NCBI GenBank assembly: GCA_965116785.1
Contig: OZ220731.1
Coordinates: 3,844,001 to 3,908,000 of the forward strand
From: Bin87 sp965116785
Lineage (GTDB): Bacteria; Chloroflexota; Dehalococcoidia; Lucifugimonadales; UBA3495
Length of the DNA stretch: 64,000 nt
Reading direction: 5' to 3'
Shown: piece by piece, positions 57,336 to 64,000 of the stretch
Numbering within the stretch: position 1 is the first letter of the stretch
Layout: each line of letters starts with the position of its first letter
Notes under the pieces: generated by a model
What the model was told of the DNA's origin: nothing
Databases searched by the model: none
Seen by the model: only the letters and a program-made list of their open reading frames with translations
Position numbers and translations under genes: made by a program

Positions 57336-57962
57336 CTAGGCTGCGGCTGCGGCGGCCACGGCGTCGTCGTCGCCCACCGCGACGCCACCCCGTCTGTCCA
57401 GGTACTCCTGACGCAGCGCCAGCCGGTCGGCGGAGGTCTCATCCCAATCGCCCCGAAAGACTTCCATCAGGATGAAGTCGTGGGACATGCGCCGGACGTT
57501 TCGCACCGGGTTGAAGCCCGACCGCTCAAAGCAAGTCTGCGCCCGGTGGTTCCATTCCAGCGTGTGCAGATACACCCTCTTGAGCCGGAGGTCGTCGAAC
57601 ATGTGGTGCAACAGAGTCACCACCGCGTCGTATCCGTAGCCGCCACTCCAGTAGTCCCGGTCTCCGATGACGATGCCCAACTCGGCTTCCTTGGAGAGGC
57701 TGTCCAGGTCATAGTACATGCAGTTGCCGATGAACTTGCCCCCGGCGACCTCGATGGCGAAGTGGTGTGAACCCGGCGTGGGCCAGCGGACCTGGTCTTC
57801 GAAGAGCTTGAGGTAGCGCTCGTATTTCATGGTCAGCGGGTAGGCGGCGTCCAGCCGGGCGATCTCCGGGTCGCTGCGCCAGATGTAGTCCTTCTCGGCA
57901 TCTTCCATGCGCTTGCCGCGCAGGAGAACGCGTACTCCCCGCAAAACCAGGTCCTTGCTCAT
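57336..57962 (-). CDS. GNAT family N-acetyltransferase
   Basis: The 208-residue protein has the GNAT fold with the acetyl-CoA loop in IVIGDRDYWSGGYGYDAVVT and RVYLHTLEWNHRAQTCFERS, resembling RimJ/RimL. The C-terminal region ends in an alanine-rich tail. Its ATG overlaps the stop of the NUDIX gene by four bases (ATGA). The acceptor substrate is unknown. It is convergent with hisA. Confidence 0.9.
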   Translation of the reverse strand: MSKDLVLRGVRVLLRGKRMEDAEKDYIWRSDPEIARLDAAYPLTMKYERYLKLFEDQVRWPTPGSHHFAIEVAGGKFIGNCMYYDLDSLSKEAELGIVIGDRDYWSGGYGYDAVVTLLHHMFDDLRLKRVYLHTLEWNHRAQTCFERSGFNPVRNVRRMSHDFILMEVFRGDWDETSADRLALRQEYLDRRGGVAVGDDDAVAAAAAA

Positions 57963-58540
57963 TGCTCAACCCCTCGCCGGTAGGAATCGATCAGCGAACG
58001 GGCCGCTTCCAGGACTTCGCGCTCGTTGTCGTATTCGAGCAGCTCAACCGCCTGTTCGTAGCTGCACCATTCCACCACGTCGAATTCGGCGTCGTGTTCC
58101 GAGGTGCTGCCCCCCATGGGTTCCATGAGGTAAAAGTAGACGGTTTTGTCGTAGCGGATGCCGTCGTCGTGGCCAACGAAGAAGTACCGAATGCTCGTTA
58201 TGGGCGCCAGGACGTTGACGTGTACTCCGGTTTCCTCCTGCACCTCCCGCTGGGCCGTCTGCTCCACGGTCTCGCCCGTTTCGGGGGTTCCTTTGGGCAG
58301 GCGCCAGGTCAGCGGCGCGTCCTCGCCGTGGAAGCCGGGGCGGACCCGGGCGCACAGCAGGGTTTCGATCAGGTCGCGCGTCTCCCGGAAGACGAGGCCG
58401 CCGGCCGATACCACCTGCACGTTGGAACGGGCTCTGGCGGCGTAGGGATCGGACACCGCCGGCATGGCGTCGTCATCGAATCCGAACCCCGCGCTGGCAA
58501 CGCGCGGTTCGTCGTCTGGGAGTAGAGTAGGGCTGTTCAT
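57959..58540 (-). CDS. NUDIX hydrolase
   Basis: The 193-residue protein carries a clear Nudix box (GETVEQTAQREVQEETGV) that coordinates metal for hydrolysis of a nucleoside diphosphate linked to X. SAGGLVFRETRDLIETLLCA and LTWRLPKGTPETG match the fold. The first 38 residues are acidic and look disordered. It overlaps the GNAT gene and is probably translationally coupled. Confidence 0.92.
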   Translation of the reverse strand: MNSPTLLPDDEPRVASAGFGFDDDAMPAVSDPYAARARSNVQVVSAGGLVFRETRDLIETLLCARVRPGFHGEDAPLTWRLPKGTPETGETVEQTAQREVQEETGVHVNVLAPITSIRYFFVGHDDGIRYDKTVYFYLMEPMGGSTSEHDAEFDVVEWCSYEQAVELLEYDNEREVLEAARSLIDSYRRGVEQ

Positions 58541-58640
58541 GGCATCGGAGTCTGGAAAAGCATATTCAAGCCATTGTAGCCGCAGGGCCGGGACGGGTCA
58601 AACAGCCCTGCGGCCAGTAACGATTCGGGTTCAGCGGATT

Positions 58641-58746
58641 GTCATTGCGAGGCGCTTGCGCCGTGGCAATCCCGTACCCGCACCAGAACTGTCTTCCGAA
58701 CGATTCCCCCACTCTAACGAGATTGCCACGCTTCGCTCGCAATGAC
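58641..58746. repeat. Long palindromic intergenic repeat, GTCATTGCGAG family, copy 2
   Basis: The element starts GTCATTGCGAG, ends CTCGCAATGAC, and has internal complementary stretches around GTGGCAATC and GATTGCCACG. It lies between the NUDIX gene and a secreted hypothetical. Its ends match copy 1 at 13338-13427. Confidence 0.8.
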
Positions 58747-58810
58747 TGTCCCCCACAATCCTGCACAGTTACCCGTCACACCGGCGACGGGTTCATCGGT
58801 TGATGTTGTC

Positions 58811-59650
58811 CTACCCTCCCTCCACGCCGGTCTCTGGACCCGTCGTTTCCAACCCACATGAAGCCAGACCGAAGAAAAAGGCGAACACCGCCAAAGTGTC
58901 CTCCTCGGTGGCGGAAGGATTGGACAGCGCCGCAACGGCAGGTTCCAGGAGCGCCTGGAAGCATGCGTTCTCCTCGCCGCTGGCTGCCACCTGGCGGACT
59001 ATCCCGGCAAAAGCAATGGCAAAGGTGAGGGCGGGGCCGGTGTCCTCCGAAAGGCAACTGAAAATTACGACATCCTGCAGCCGGGGTTCATCCCCATCAT
59101 GGAAGATCGAGCTCTGCGACGCTGCCGCCAACCCTTCCGCGCCGAGAGCGGCGGCGATACATGATCGCTCCTCTGTGGAGAGGAGGGCGAACAGGTCACC
59201 CCATTTAGGGTCGGGATTGGGTCCGTAAGGTCCTGTAGGAATCAGGCGGTCGTAGAACTCGCGGAACAGAGTTTTGGAAACTGGACGAGCGGTTTCTTCC
59301 GGCTCTTGTTCGACGCGAAACACCAGCTGCCGGGCTTCCGCCAAGTCCTCGGTTTGCCCTCGCCGGCGGACCAGCAGGTAGCACACCTCATCGGGTGAGC
59401 CAGGCACGTATCCCGCCTGGTAACCGTCATCTGCCCGATACGCACGAACCGTCTCGTAGCCGTTGCTGTCCGCGCTTCGTATGATGAACCAACCCGCGCC
59501 GTCGGAATCGGTGAAAAACTGCTCCGCCGGCTCTGACGGCCAACTGGATGGACATTCTGGAGTCCGGGCGTGAGCGGTGTCCGCATAAATGGCGAACGCG
59601 CCCAGAACGCAGACAAAGAGGAACGCCGCTATGACGCTTGCTATTTTCAT
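58811..59650 (-). CDS. Hypothetical secreted protein, 279 aa
   Basis: I do not recognise this protein. It has a clear signal peptide (MKIASVIAAFLFVCVLGAFA, then IYADTAHA before the cut). The mature part contains a short beta-rich region (WFIIRSADSNGYETVRAYR) followed by helical segments (FALLSTEERSCIAAALGAEG and LTFAIAFAGIVRQVAA), and six scattered cysteines that may form disulfides. It stands alone, with a repeat on one side and 276 bases without a gene on the other. Confidence 0.7.
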   Translation of the reverse strand: MKIASVIAAFLFVCVLGAFAIYADTAHARTPECPSSWPSEPAEQFFTDSDGAGWFIIRSADSNGYETVRAYRADDGYQAGYVPGSPDEVCYLLVRRRGQTEDLAEARQLVFRVEQEPEETARPVSKTLFREFYDRLIPTGPYGPNPDPKWGDLFALLSTEERSCIAAALGAEGLAAASQSSIFHDGDEPRLQDVVIFSCLSEDTGPALTFAIAFAGIVRQVAASGEENACFQALLEPAVAALSNPSATEEDTLAVFAFFFGLASCGLETTGPETGVEGG

Positions 59651-59926
59651 ATCAACCCCTGAACCACTATGGGTGGACTTGTTGCGTAAGCACGTTTCTT
59701 ATATGACCGTGCCCGATTGGTGACCATGCCCGTTTGGGAGGTCAACCGACCACGCCGCTCCGGACTTCTTCCATTACGGACATGCCGGACACGTGGTTTT
59801 CCGGCCGAGCGAAAACGCGCAGGAACGGGTGTACCGCGGCGCTGGCCGGCGCTTCGTCGGGCTCAGTATGGCCCGTGAAAATGCTTCAGCCAATGTAGCT
59901 GAAGTTGATTGCCGACCTGGTTGCTC

Positions 59927-60190
59927 TTATCCGCCGCCAATCGCCGGTACGAAATGTATCTCGGCGTTTTCGCCGACCCGTTCCATCAGGCCCATGCGGG
60001 CGACTTCCCCATCCACGGCAACCGCCAAGTTCGAGCGGATTTCGCCGTCTTCCATCAGCCGGTTGGCGATGCCGGGGAACTGCTCGTCCAGTTGCTCGAT
60101 AACCTGCCGTACGTTCCGGGCGGTAACCTCGACTTCCTTCACCCCACCCGTCGTCGCCTGCAGCATGGTTGGCACAAATACTCTGGCCAT
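59927..60190 (-). CDS. MoaD/ThiS family sulfur-carrier protein
   Basis: Small sulfur carriers of this ubiquitin-like family end in Gly-Gly, where a thiocarboxylate forms. The 87-residue protein begins MARVFVPTMLQATTGGVKEV and ends IHFVPAIGGG, with VRQVIEQLDEQFPGI giving the beta-grasp helix. It may serve molybdopterin, thiamine or another sulfur pathway; the terminal GGG is close to the usual GG. The GGGGTGAGGG site precedes the ATG. Confidence 0.86.
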   Translation of the reverse strand: MARVFVPTMLQATTGGVKEVEVTARNVRQVIEQLDEQFPGIANRLMEDGEIRSNLAVAVDGEVARMGLMERVGENAEIHFVPAIGGG

Positions 60191-60249
60191 GACCCTCACC
60201 CCTTTGCGTCGATGCTACTTCCCATCATACGTCGCCGATCATATCGGGC

Positions 60250-60723
60250 TCAACACGCGGCGATGTCGGCGTTTGGCGCGATGATACCGTTGGCCCGCTG
60301 CAGTTCTCGGATGTAGCAGATGATGTTCGGGATATCCTCGTCAGTCACGGTGGGCACGGGAGGCATGTTGCCGAACTGCCAGTGGTGCGCCGGAACCCCG
60401 TTCCGCACCGCGCTCTGGATGGTGAAGTCCTGGTGGTGCCCCGGCTCGTAAATCTTGTGCACCAGGGGAGGCCCGAGGCCGGTGCCCGAGGCGTTGGGTC
60501 CGTGGCAAAGCACGCAGTTGGCGTTGAATGCCTGCTCGCCGGCGCGGGCGTTTTCGGACAGGCTTGGCACAACCACTGCCGCAGCGCCGGAGGCGGGCTG
60601 GGTGGCGCTGTAGCCAGGCGCAGGGGGTTTATCGGCCGAACACGCCGCCAGGGCGACCGCCAGCAGCGCGGTCGCCAATCCGCCGAAGGCCCATCCGCGT
60701 AAGGCATTCATCGACTTGGTCAC
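60250..60723 (-). CDS. Mono-heme cytochrome c lipoprotein
   Basis: This 157-residue protein has a lipoprotein signal (LATALLAVALAAC, cysteine C28) and a class I cytochrome c domain with the heme motif C70-V-L-C73-H74, in the segment NANCVLCHGPNASGTGLGPP, and the likely methionine ligand in FGNMPPVP. IICYIRELQRANG is the typical C-terminal helix. It is probably anchored outside the cell membrane and carries electrons. The start may be the GTG at 60723 or an ATG at 60711. An LLM oxidoreductase gene lies upstream on the same strand, 54 bases away. Confidence 0.85.
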   Translation of the reverse strand: MTKSMNALRGWAFGGLATALLAVALAACSADKPPAPGYSATQPASGAAAVVVPSLSENARAGEQAFNANCVLCHGPNASGTGLGPPLVHKIYEPGHHQDFTIQSAVRNGVPAHHWQFGNMPPVPTVTDEDIPNIICYIRELQRANGIIAPNADIAAC

Positions 60724-60777
60724 GGAACCCGTAGTTGCAGCCGCAGTCGGGATGGGACCGCCGCGTACCGGCGAAGA

Positions 60778-61716
60778 CTACTTGCCCAGCGGGCCGTGGA
60801 AACGCGGCAGGATCTCCTCGCCGGCCTGCTCCAACTGTTCCATGGACTCGGTGCCGGCGCACAGCGGACGGATGACGAATTTGAAGCCGCCGGCGTCGAT
60901 GTATTGGTCGATGAAGTCGCCGATCTGCTCGGAGGTGCCAACGGCCGAGTACTCGGTGAAGTGTGCGTCGGGGCGCTGTCGGGTGACGAACTGCTCCGAC
61001 CGGGCTTCGCCCTCTTTCTGGTCGTCGCAAATGTAGTACCCGATGAGGACACCGACGTGATCCTCCTCGATTTCCCGGTCACACTGCTGGGCCGTTTCAA
61101 ACACGATCTCCCGACCCGAGCGAATTTCATCCGGAGTGGCGCTGGATACCAACCAGCCGTCGCCCACGCGGCCCACGCGACGGGCGGCGGCGGGACTGCG
61201 CCCACCAATCCATACCGGAGGCGAGGGCTTGAGGAAGGTGCGGGGCGTTACCGACACGTTGTGGGTAGTGAAGAAGTCTCCCTCGTGGGTTACGTCTTCC
61301 TCCTCCCACAGGCGGCGCATCAACTCGATTGCCTCGTCGGTGCGTCGGGCGCGGTCCGCCTTGGGCACGCCGCACGCCTCGTACTCGTCCGGATCCTCCT
61401 GACCCAGACCGACGGCGGGGAAGAAGCGGCCCTGGGAGAGCCAGTCCAGCGTGGCTACCTGCTTGGCCAGCACCACGGGATTGCGCAGCGGCAGCGCCAG
61501 CACGCTGGTGCCGAACTTCAGGCGGTCCGAATAGCCGGCCACCAGGGACAGCGCGACCATCGGCTCCAGGCTGAACCGGTCGCTGCAGATCCGGTCGCTC
61601 AGCCAAATCGAGTCGTACTCATACTTGTCGCCCAGTTCCACCAGGGTGCGGAGGAAGTTGGGGTCGTCGCCTCCCTGTCCGAATGCTCCGGGGACGTAGC
61701 CGATGGCAACGCTCAT
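60778..61716 (-). CDS. LLM-class flavin-dependent oxidoreductase
   Basis: This 312-residue protein is a third luciferase-like enzyme. It has VAIGYVPGAFGQGGDDPNFL, YDSIWLSDRICSDRFSLEPM, KFGTSVLALPLRNPVVLAKQ and GRFFPAVGLGQEDPDEYEAC, with RTDEAIELMRRLWEEEDVT. The ATG at 61714-61716 has AAGGAGG upstream. It lies upstream of a cytochrome c lipoprotein gene. Substrate unknown. Confidence 0.92.
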   Translation of the reverse strand: MSVAIGYVPGAFGQGGDDPNFLRTLVELGDKYEYDSIWLSDRICSDRFSLEPMVALSLVAGYSDRLKFGTSVLALPLRNPVVLAKQVATLDWLSQGRFFPAVGLGQEDPDEYEACGVPKADRARRTDEAIELMRRLWEEEDVTHEGDFFTTHNVSVTPRTFLKPSPPVWIGGRSPAAARRVGRVGDGWLVSSATPDEIRSGREIVFETAQQCDREIEEDHVGVLIGYYICDDQKEGEARSEQFVTRQRPDAHFTEYSAVGTSEQIGDFIDQYIDAGGFKFVIRPLCAGTESMEQLEQAGEEILPRFHGPLGK

Positions 61717-61828
61717 GGTGTGTTCCTCCTTGGTGGTCGGTGATCGCCTGGGCCGTATTGTAGCAAAGGGCGCGGCAAGAGTAGCGGACGGGCTCGTCCG
61801 CCGGGCGTTCTGTATGCCGCGCTGCGGG

Positions 61829-62770
61829 TTAGCCCCGGATGGGGTCCAAGCCCGCCTCGGCGCGAGCGTCGTTGATGTGGTCCAACACACGCATGCGTAG
61901 TGGCGGCAACTCGTAGCCGACGTCGGCCATCATGCGGCTGTTGTCCACCAGGTAGACGTGGGGCACCGGGCGGCTGCCCGTGGTGATGCTGGCATCGGGG
62001 ATGTAGGAACGCACGATGTCGGCCACGTCGGCGATGGTAGCCAGTTCGCCGCCGCTGATGTAGATGTGGTGGTTCAGCGAATCGGCCAGAGCGACGCGGA
62101 CGAAAATCTCGGCGGCGTCCTCGGTATGGATCATGGGTGACGCTTCCTGCGGGTCGAAATCCATGCTGACCGGCTGCCCGACGGCCGGCAGGGACATCAT
62201 CAGTCCTCCAATCATGCCGGTCATACCGGTGACCCGCCCGTGTCCGAAGACGGTGCAGATGCGGACGCCGCGAATGTCCAGGCCGTGCAGGGTACGGTAA
62301 CGGGCAGCGGCGAAATCGTTCACCGCTTTGGTCATGCCGTACACGTTGATGGGCGCCGGCAGGTCGTCCTCGATCAGCGGGCGGTCGCCGAAGGTGTCCT
62401 GGACGCCGTAGACCGCGATGCTGCTGGCGTAGACCACGCGGCGAATGTTGCCCCAGCGGGCGGCCTCGAAGATGTTGTTGGTGCCGTCGATGTTGACGGC
62501 CATGCCGGTGGCGGGCCGATCTTCCGTGTCGGGCGGCAGCAGGGCTGCCATGTGGATGATGCGGTCCACGTTGTGGCGGTTGACGGCTTCCAGCAGGTGG
62601 TCCAGGCGGGTCACGTCGCCCCGGTAGATGGATATGCGGTCCAACAGCGGCTGCAGGTTCGCCCGCGGCGGGGCCAGGTCAAAGCAGACCACCTCCTCGC
62701 CCCGTTCCACCAGCTTGCGAATGATGCGGTTGCCGATAAACCCGGTGCCGCCGGTAACCATCACTGACAT
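61829..62770 (-). CDS. NAD-dependent epimerase/dehydratase (extended SDR)
   Basis: This 313-residue extended short-chain dehydrogenase acts on nucleotide sugars or related substrates. The cofactor motif is VTGGTGFIGNRII, the catalytic serine is in YASSIAVYG and the YxxxK pair is in NVYGMTKAVNDF. GGAGG precedes the ATG at 62768-62770. The specific substrate is not determined from sequence. Confidence 0.92.
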   Translation of the reverse strand: MSVMVTGGTGFIGNRIIRKLVERGEEVVCFDLAPPRANLQPLLDRISIYRGDVTRLDHLLEAVNRHNVDRIIHMAALLPPDTEDRPATGMAVNIDGTNNIFEAARWGNIRRVVYASSIAVYGVQDTFGDRPLIEDDLPAPINVYGMTKAVNDFAAARYRTLHGLDIRGVRICTVFGHGRVTGMTGMIGGLMMSLPAVGQPVSMDFDPQEASPMIHTEDAAEIFVRVALADSLNHHIYISGGELATIADVADIVRSYIPDASITTGSRPVPHVYLVDNSRMMADVGYELPPLRMRVLDHINDARAEAGLDPIRG

Positions 62771-62896
62771 CGATTGACCTCCAGGGATTTGTCGGTTAGA
62801 AGAATTCGATCAAATGGCGCGGGCAATACGTCGTGCCGTGGTGTGATCGGCCGCACGCCGTTTGCTGTGCCGGTTGCAACTTGTAGGCGATTCGCT

Positions 62897-63508
62897 TCAG
62901 GCCCCCGGCCCTCTCAGCGGGTTGTCAATATGCTCGCCCATCTTCAGCGTGCCCAGGACATCGTTCCAAACTGACTTGGCGCGTTGAGTGTCCTCTGGCC
63001 AGTAGCTGAGGGTGAGCAAGGCGTGGATGGACTTCTGGGAGTCCCGGGTGATGGCCTGGAGGGAATGGGCCGGACGCTTCTCGCCCGGGTCGAAGAACTC
63101 AGATTCGACCCACGCGATCTCCAGGTTGCCCAGTTTGATGGTGATCGGGGAGCCGCGCTTGGTGTCGTCCAAACCCCGGCGTCGACGTCGGCTGGCTCTG
63201 CCGCGGCGGGCGGGGGCATCCTCGGAGGTCACATCCTTGATCAATTGGTGAAGGGGCAGACTCCTCCAGTCAATGTTCATGCCGTAACCGGCGTAGAAGA
63301 TGGTGACTTCCAGCCCCATTGTGTCGTTGGGGTGCGCGGCGTCGCGGAACTTGATGGACTTGCGGGAAGGCTCGACCAACCATTCCTGCGGGATTTCAAA
63401 GCGCAGCGCGCCCCGGTCGGCGACGAATACCTTGTTCCCGGGCTTGGCCGTCCACCCGTGGTTGTCCGGGAGGTTGAATATTTCCTTGCGCCATTCCTGA
63501 TCATCCAC
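62897..63508 (-). CDS. Hypothetical protein, 203 aa
   Basis: I do not recognise this protein. It is soluble, starts at a GTG with GGTGGGTGA upstream, and contains GWTAKPGNKVFVADRGALRF and EIPQEWLVEPSRKSIKFRD. A strongly basic stretch (RRGRASRRRRRGLDD) splits it. The rest (ITIKLGNLEIAWVESEFFDP) looks beta-rich. It resembles small proteins that handle uptake or stress, but I name no family. Confidence 0.6.
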   Translation of the reverse strand: MDDQEWRKEIFNLPDNHGWTAKPGNKVFVADRGALRFEIPQEWLVEPSRKSIKFRDAAHPNDTMGLEVTIFYAGYGMNIDWRSLPLHQLIKDVTSEDAPARRGRASRRRRRGLDDTKRGSPITIKLGNLEIAWVESEFFDPGEKRPAHSLQAITRDSQKSIHALLTLSYWPEDTQRAKSVWNDVLGTLKMGEHIDNPLRGPGA

Positions 63509-63630
63509 CGTTCACCCACCTTGCGTTGGAGCAGTCTGATGAGATGCGGGCATTATAGACGATGCCGTCAGCGGGGCTAACCCGTGCGCTACGGACCAAC
63601 TGCGACTTGAAGCTGGGTCTACACACCCAG

Positions 63631-64000
63631 CTAGCCGTTCCCGCTGCTCACGTCGCGTCGTTCGGTTACGAGCGCCGCCAACGCCGCGAAGACGACGGCA
63701 TAGGCCACAACCGCCGGCAGGAAGAGCCACGAGCCAAGGTCATCGTCTCGGCCCATCAACCCACGAGTGACTCCCCACAGTGTCCAGCGGGTGTAGTCCC
63801 CCAGATCTACGTCCAGCATCAATTCGGAGACTGCCCCCGCCGCCGGGTATGCGATCGATTCTACGATCAGAACGGCGATACCTACGCCCAGACCGAAGGC
63901 GGTGGAACGGCCCACGGCGCACAGCATCGCTCCCAGCAGCAGGTAGGCCATCGCAGCGGGCCACGCCGACACGAACCTGCCCGCGCTCTCGACCCAACGC
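63631..64000 (-). CDS. ABC-2-type permease-like membrane protein, C-terminal part (cut by window edge)
   Basis: The frame stays open to the right edge, so this is the C-terminal part of a longer membrane protein. It shows at least three helices (MAYLLLGAMLCAVGRSTAF, FGLGVGIAVLIVESIAYPAA and WLFLPAVVAYAVVFAALAAL). The pattern and a short cytoplasmic tail resemble ABC-2 transporter permeases, but the evidence is limited to composition and layout. Confidence 0.6.
   Translation of the reverse strand, partial: RWVESAGRFVSAWPAAMAYLLLGAMLCAVGRSTAFGLGVGIAVLIVESIAYPAAGAVSELMLDVDLGDYTRWTLWGVTRGLMGRDDDLGSWLFLPAVVAYAVVFAALAALVTERRDVSSGNG

Noticed and set aside
1..64000. tRNA, rRNA, CRISPR or prophage features
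   Set aside because: I found no T-loop-like GGTTCGA in a cloverleaf context, no regularly spaced repeats and no phage or transposase proteins.

Overview
The window is a GC-rich bacterial chromosome segment with tightly packed genes and no rRNA, tRNA, CRISPR array, prophage or insertion sequence that I can see. Several traits together suggest a Chloroflexota lineage (Dehalococcoidia/SAR202-like): a MoeA gene next to a MoeA fused to a periplasmic-binding-like domain, several CaiB/BaiF CoA-transferases, three LLM flavin oxidoreductases, a fused Grx-thioredoxin reductase, a tryptophan T-box leader, and NurA and SelB. This assignment is inference from gene content. No phylogenetic marker was compared.

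Layout, left to right. 1-406: broken HigB-type toxin with the start of its antitoxin. 419-4439 (minus): tyrA-aroA-gmk-lipA cluster. 4602-5834: MFS transporter. 5894-6665: two tandem, independently transcribed small peptide genes with a shared C-terminal motif; this is the most unusual locus here. 6672-8815 (minus): Grx-TrxR fusion and a second, frameshifted toxin module. 8824-13199 (minus): CoA-transferase, MidA-like methyltransferase, two small unknown genes and an SMP-30 lactonase. 13695-18474 (plus): a double CoA-transferase, a small HAD protein, a DUF35 protein and a thiolase-like protein. 18478-23414: second MidA-like protein, a large Asp-box propeller protein and a cupin. 23724-30239 (plus): moeA, moeA-PBP, TPR, MFS and a CoxE-like VWA protein. 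30918-34572 (plus): S49 peptidase, a membrane-anchored DUF4350/GldG-like protein and a lipoprotein with an internal duplication.

34748-42189: LLM oxidoreductase, RidA, the trpE-VOC-trpG operon behind a Trp T-box, a VapBC-like pair, quinone oxidoreductase and MmgE/PrpD. 42264-47165 (plus): HicAB, L-2-hydroxyglutarate oxidase, purA, DoxX and two small unknown genes. 47244-53593: an LLM oxidoreductase divergent from a zinc alcohol dehydrogenase, then selB, nurA and cinA-type genes. 53619-64000: a membrane HExxH protein, cobalamin adenosyltransferase with hisH and hisA, GNAT and NUDIX genes, a secreted unknown, a MoaD/ThiS protein, a cytochrome c lipoprotein, an LLM oxidoreductase, an epimerase, an unknown and the end of a membrane protein cut by the window edge.

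Together the genes describe a heterotroph that degrades acyl-CoA and carboxylic acids and uses flavin-dependent and molybdenum chemistry. Aromatic amino acid synthesis is scattered (tyrA/aroA here, trpE/trpG elsewhere), with trp under riboswitch control. Four toxin-antitoxin-like loci are present, and two have frameshifted toxins. Three long palindromic intergenic repeats mark gene boundaries.
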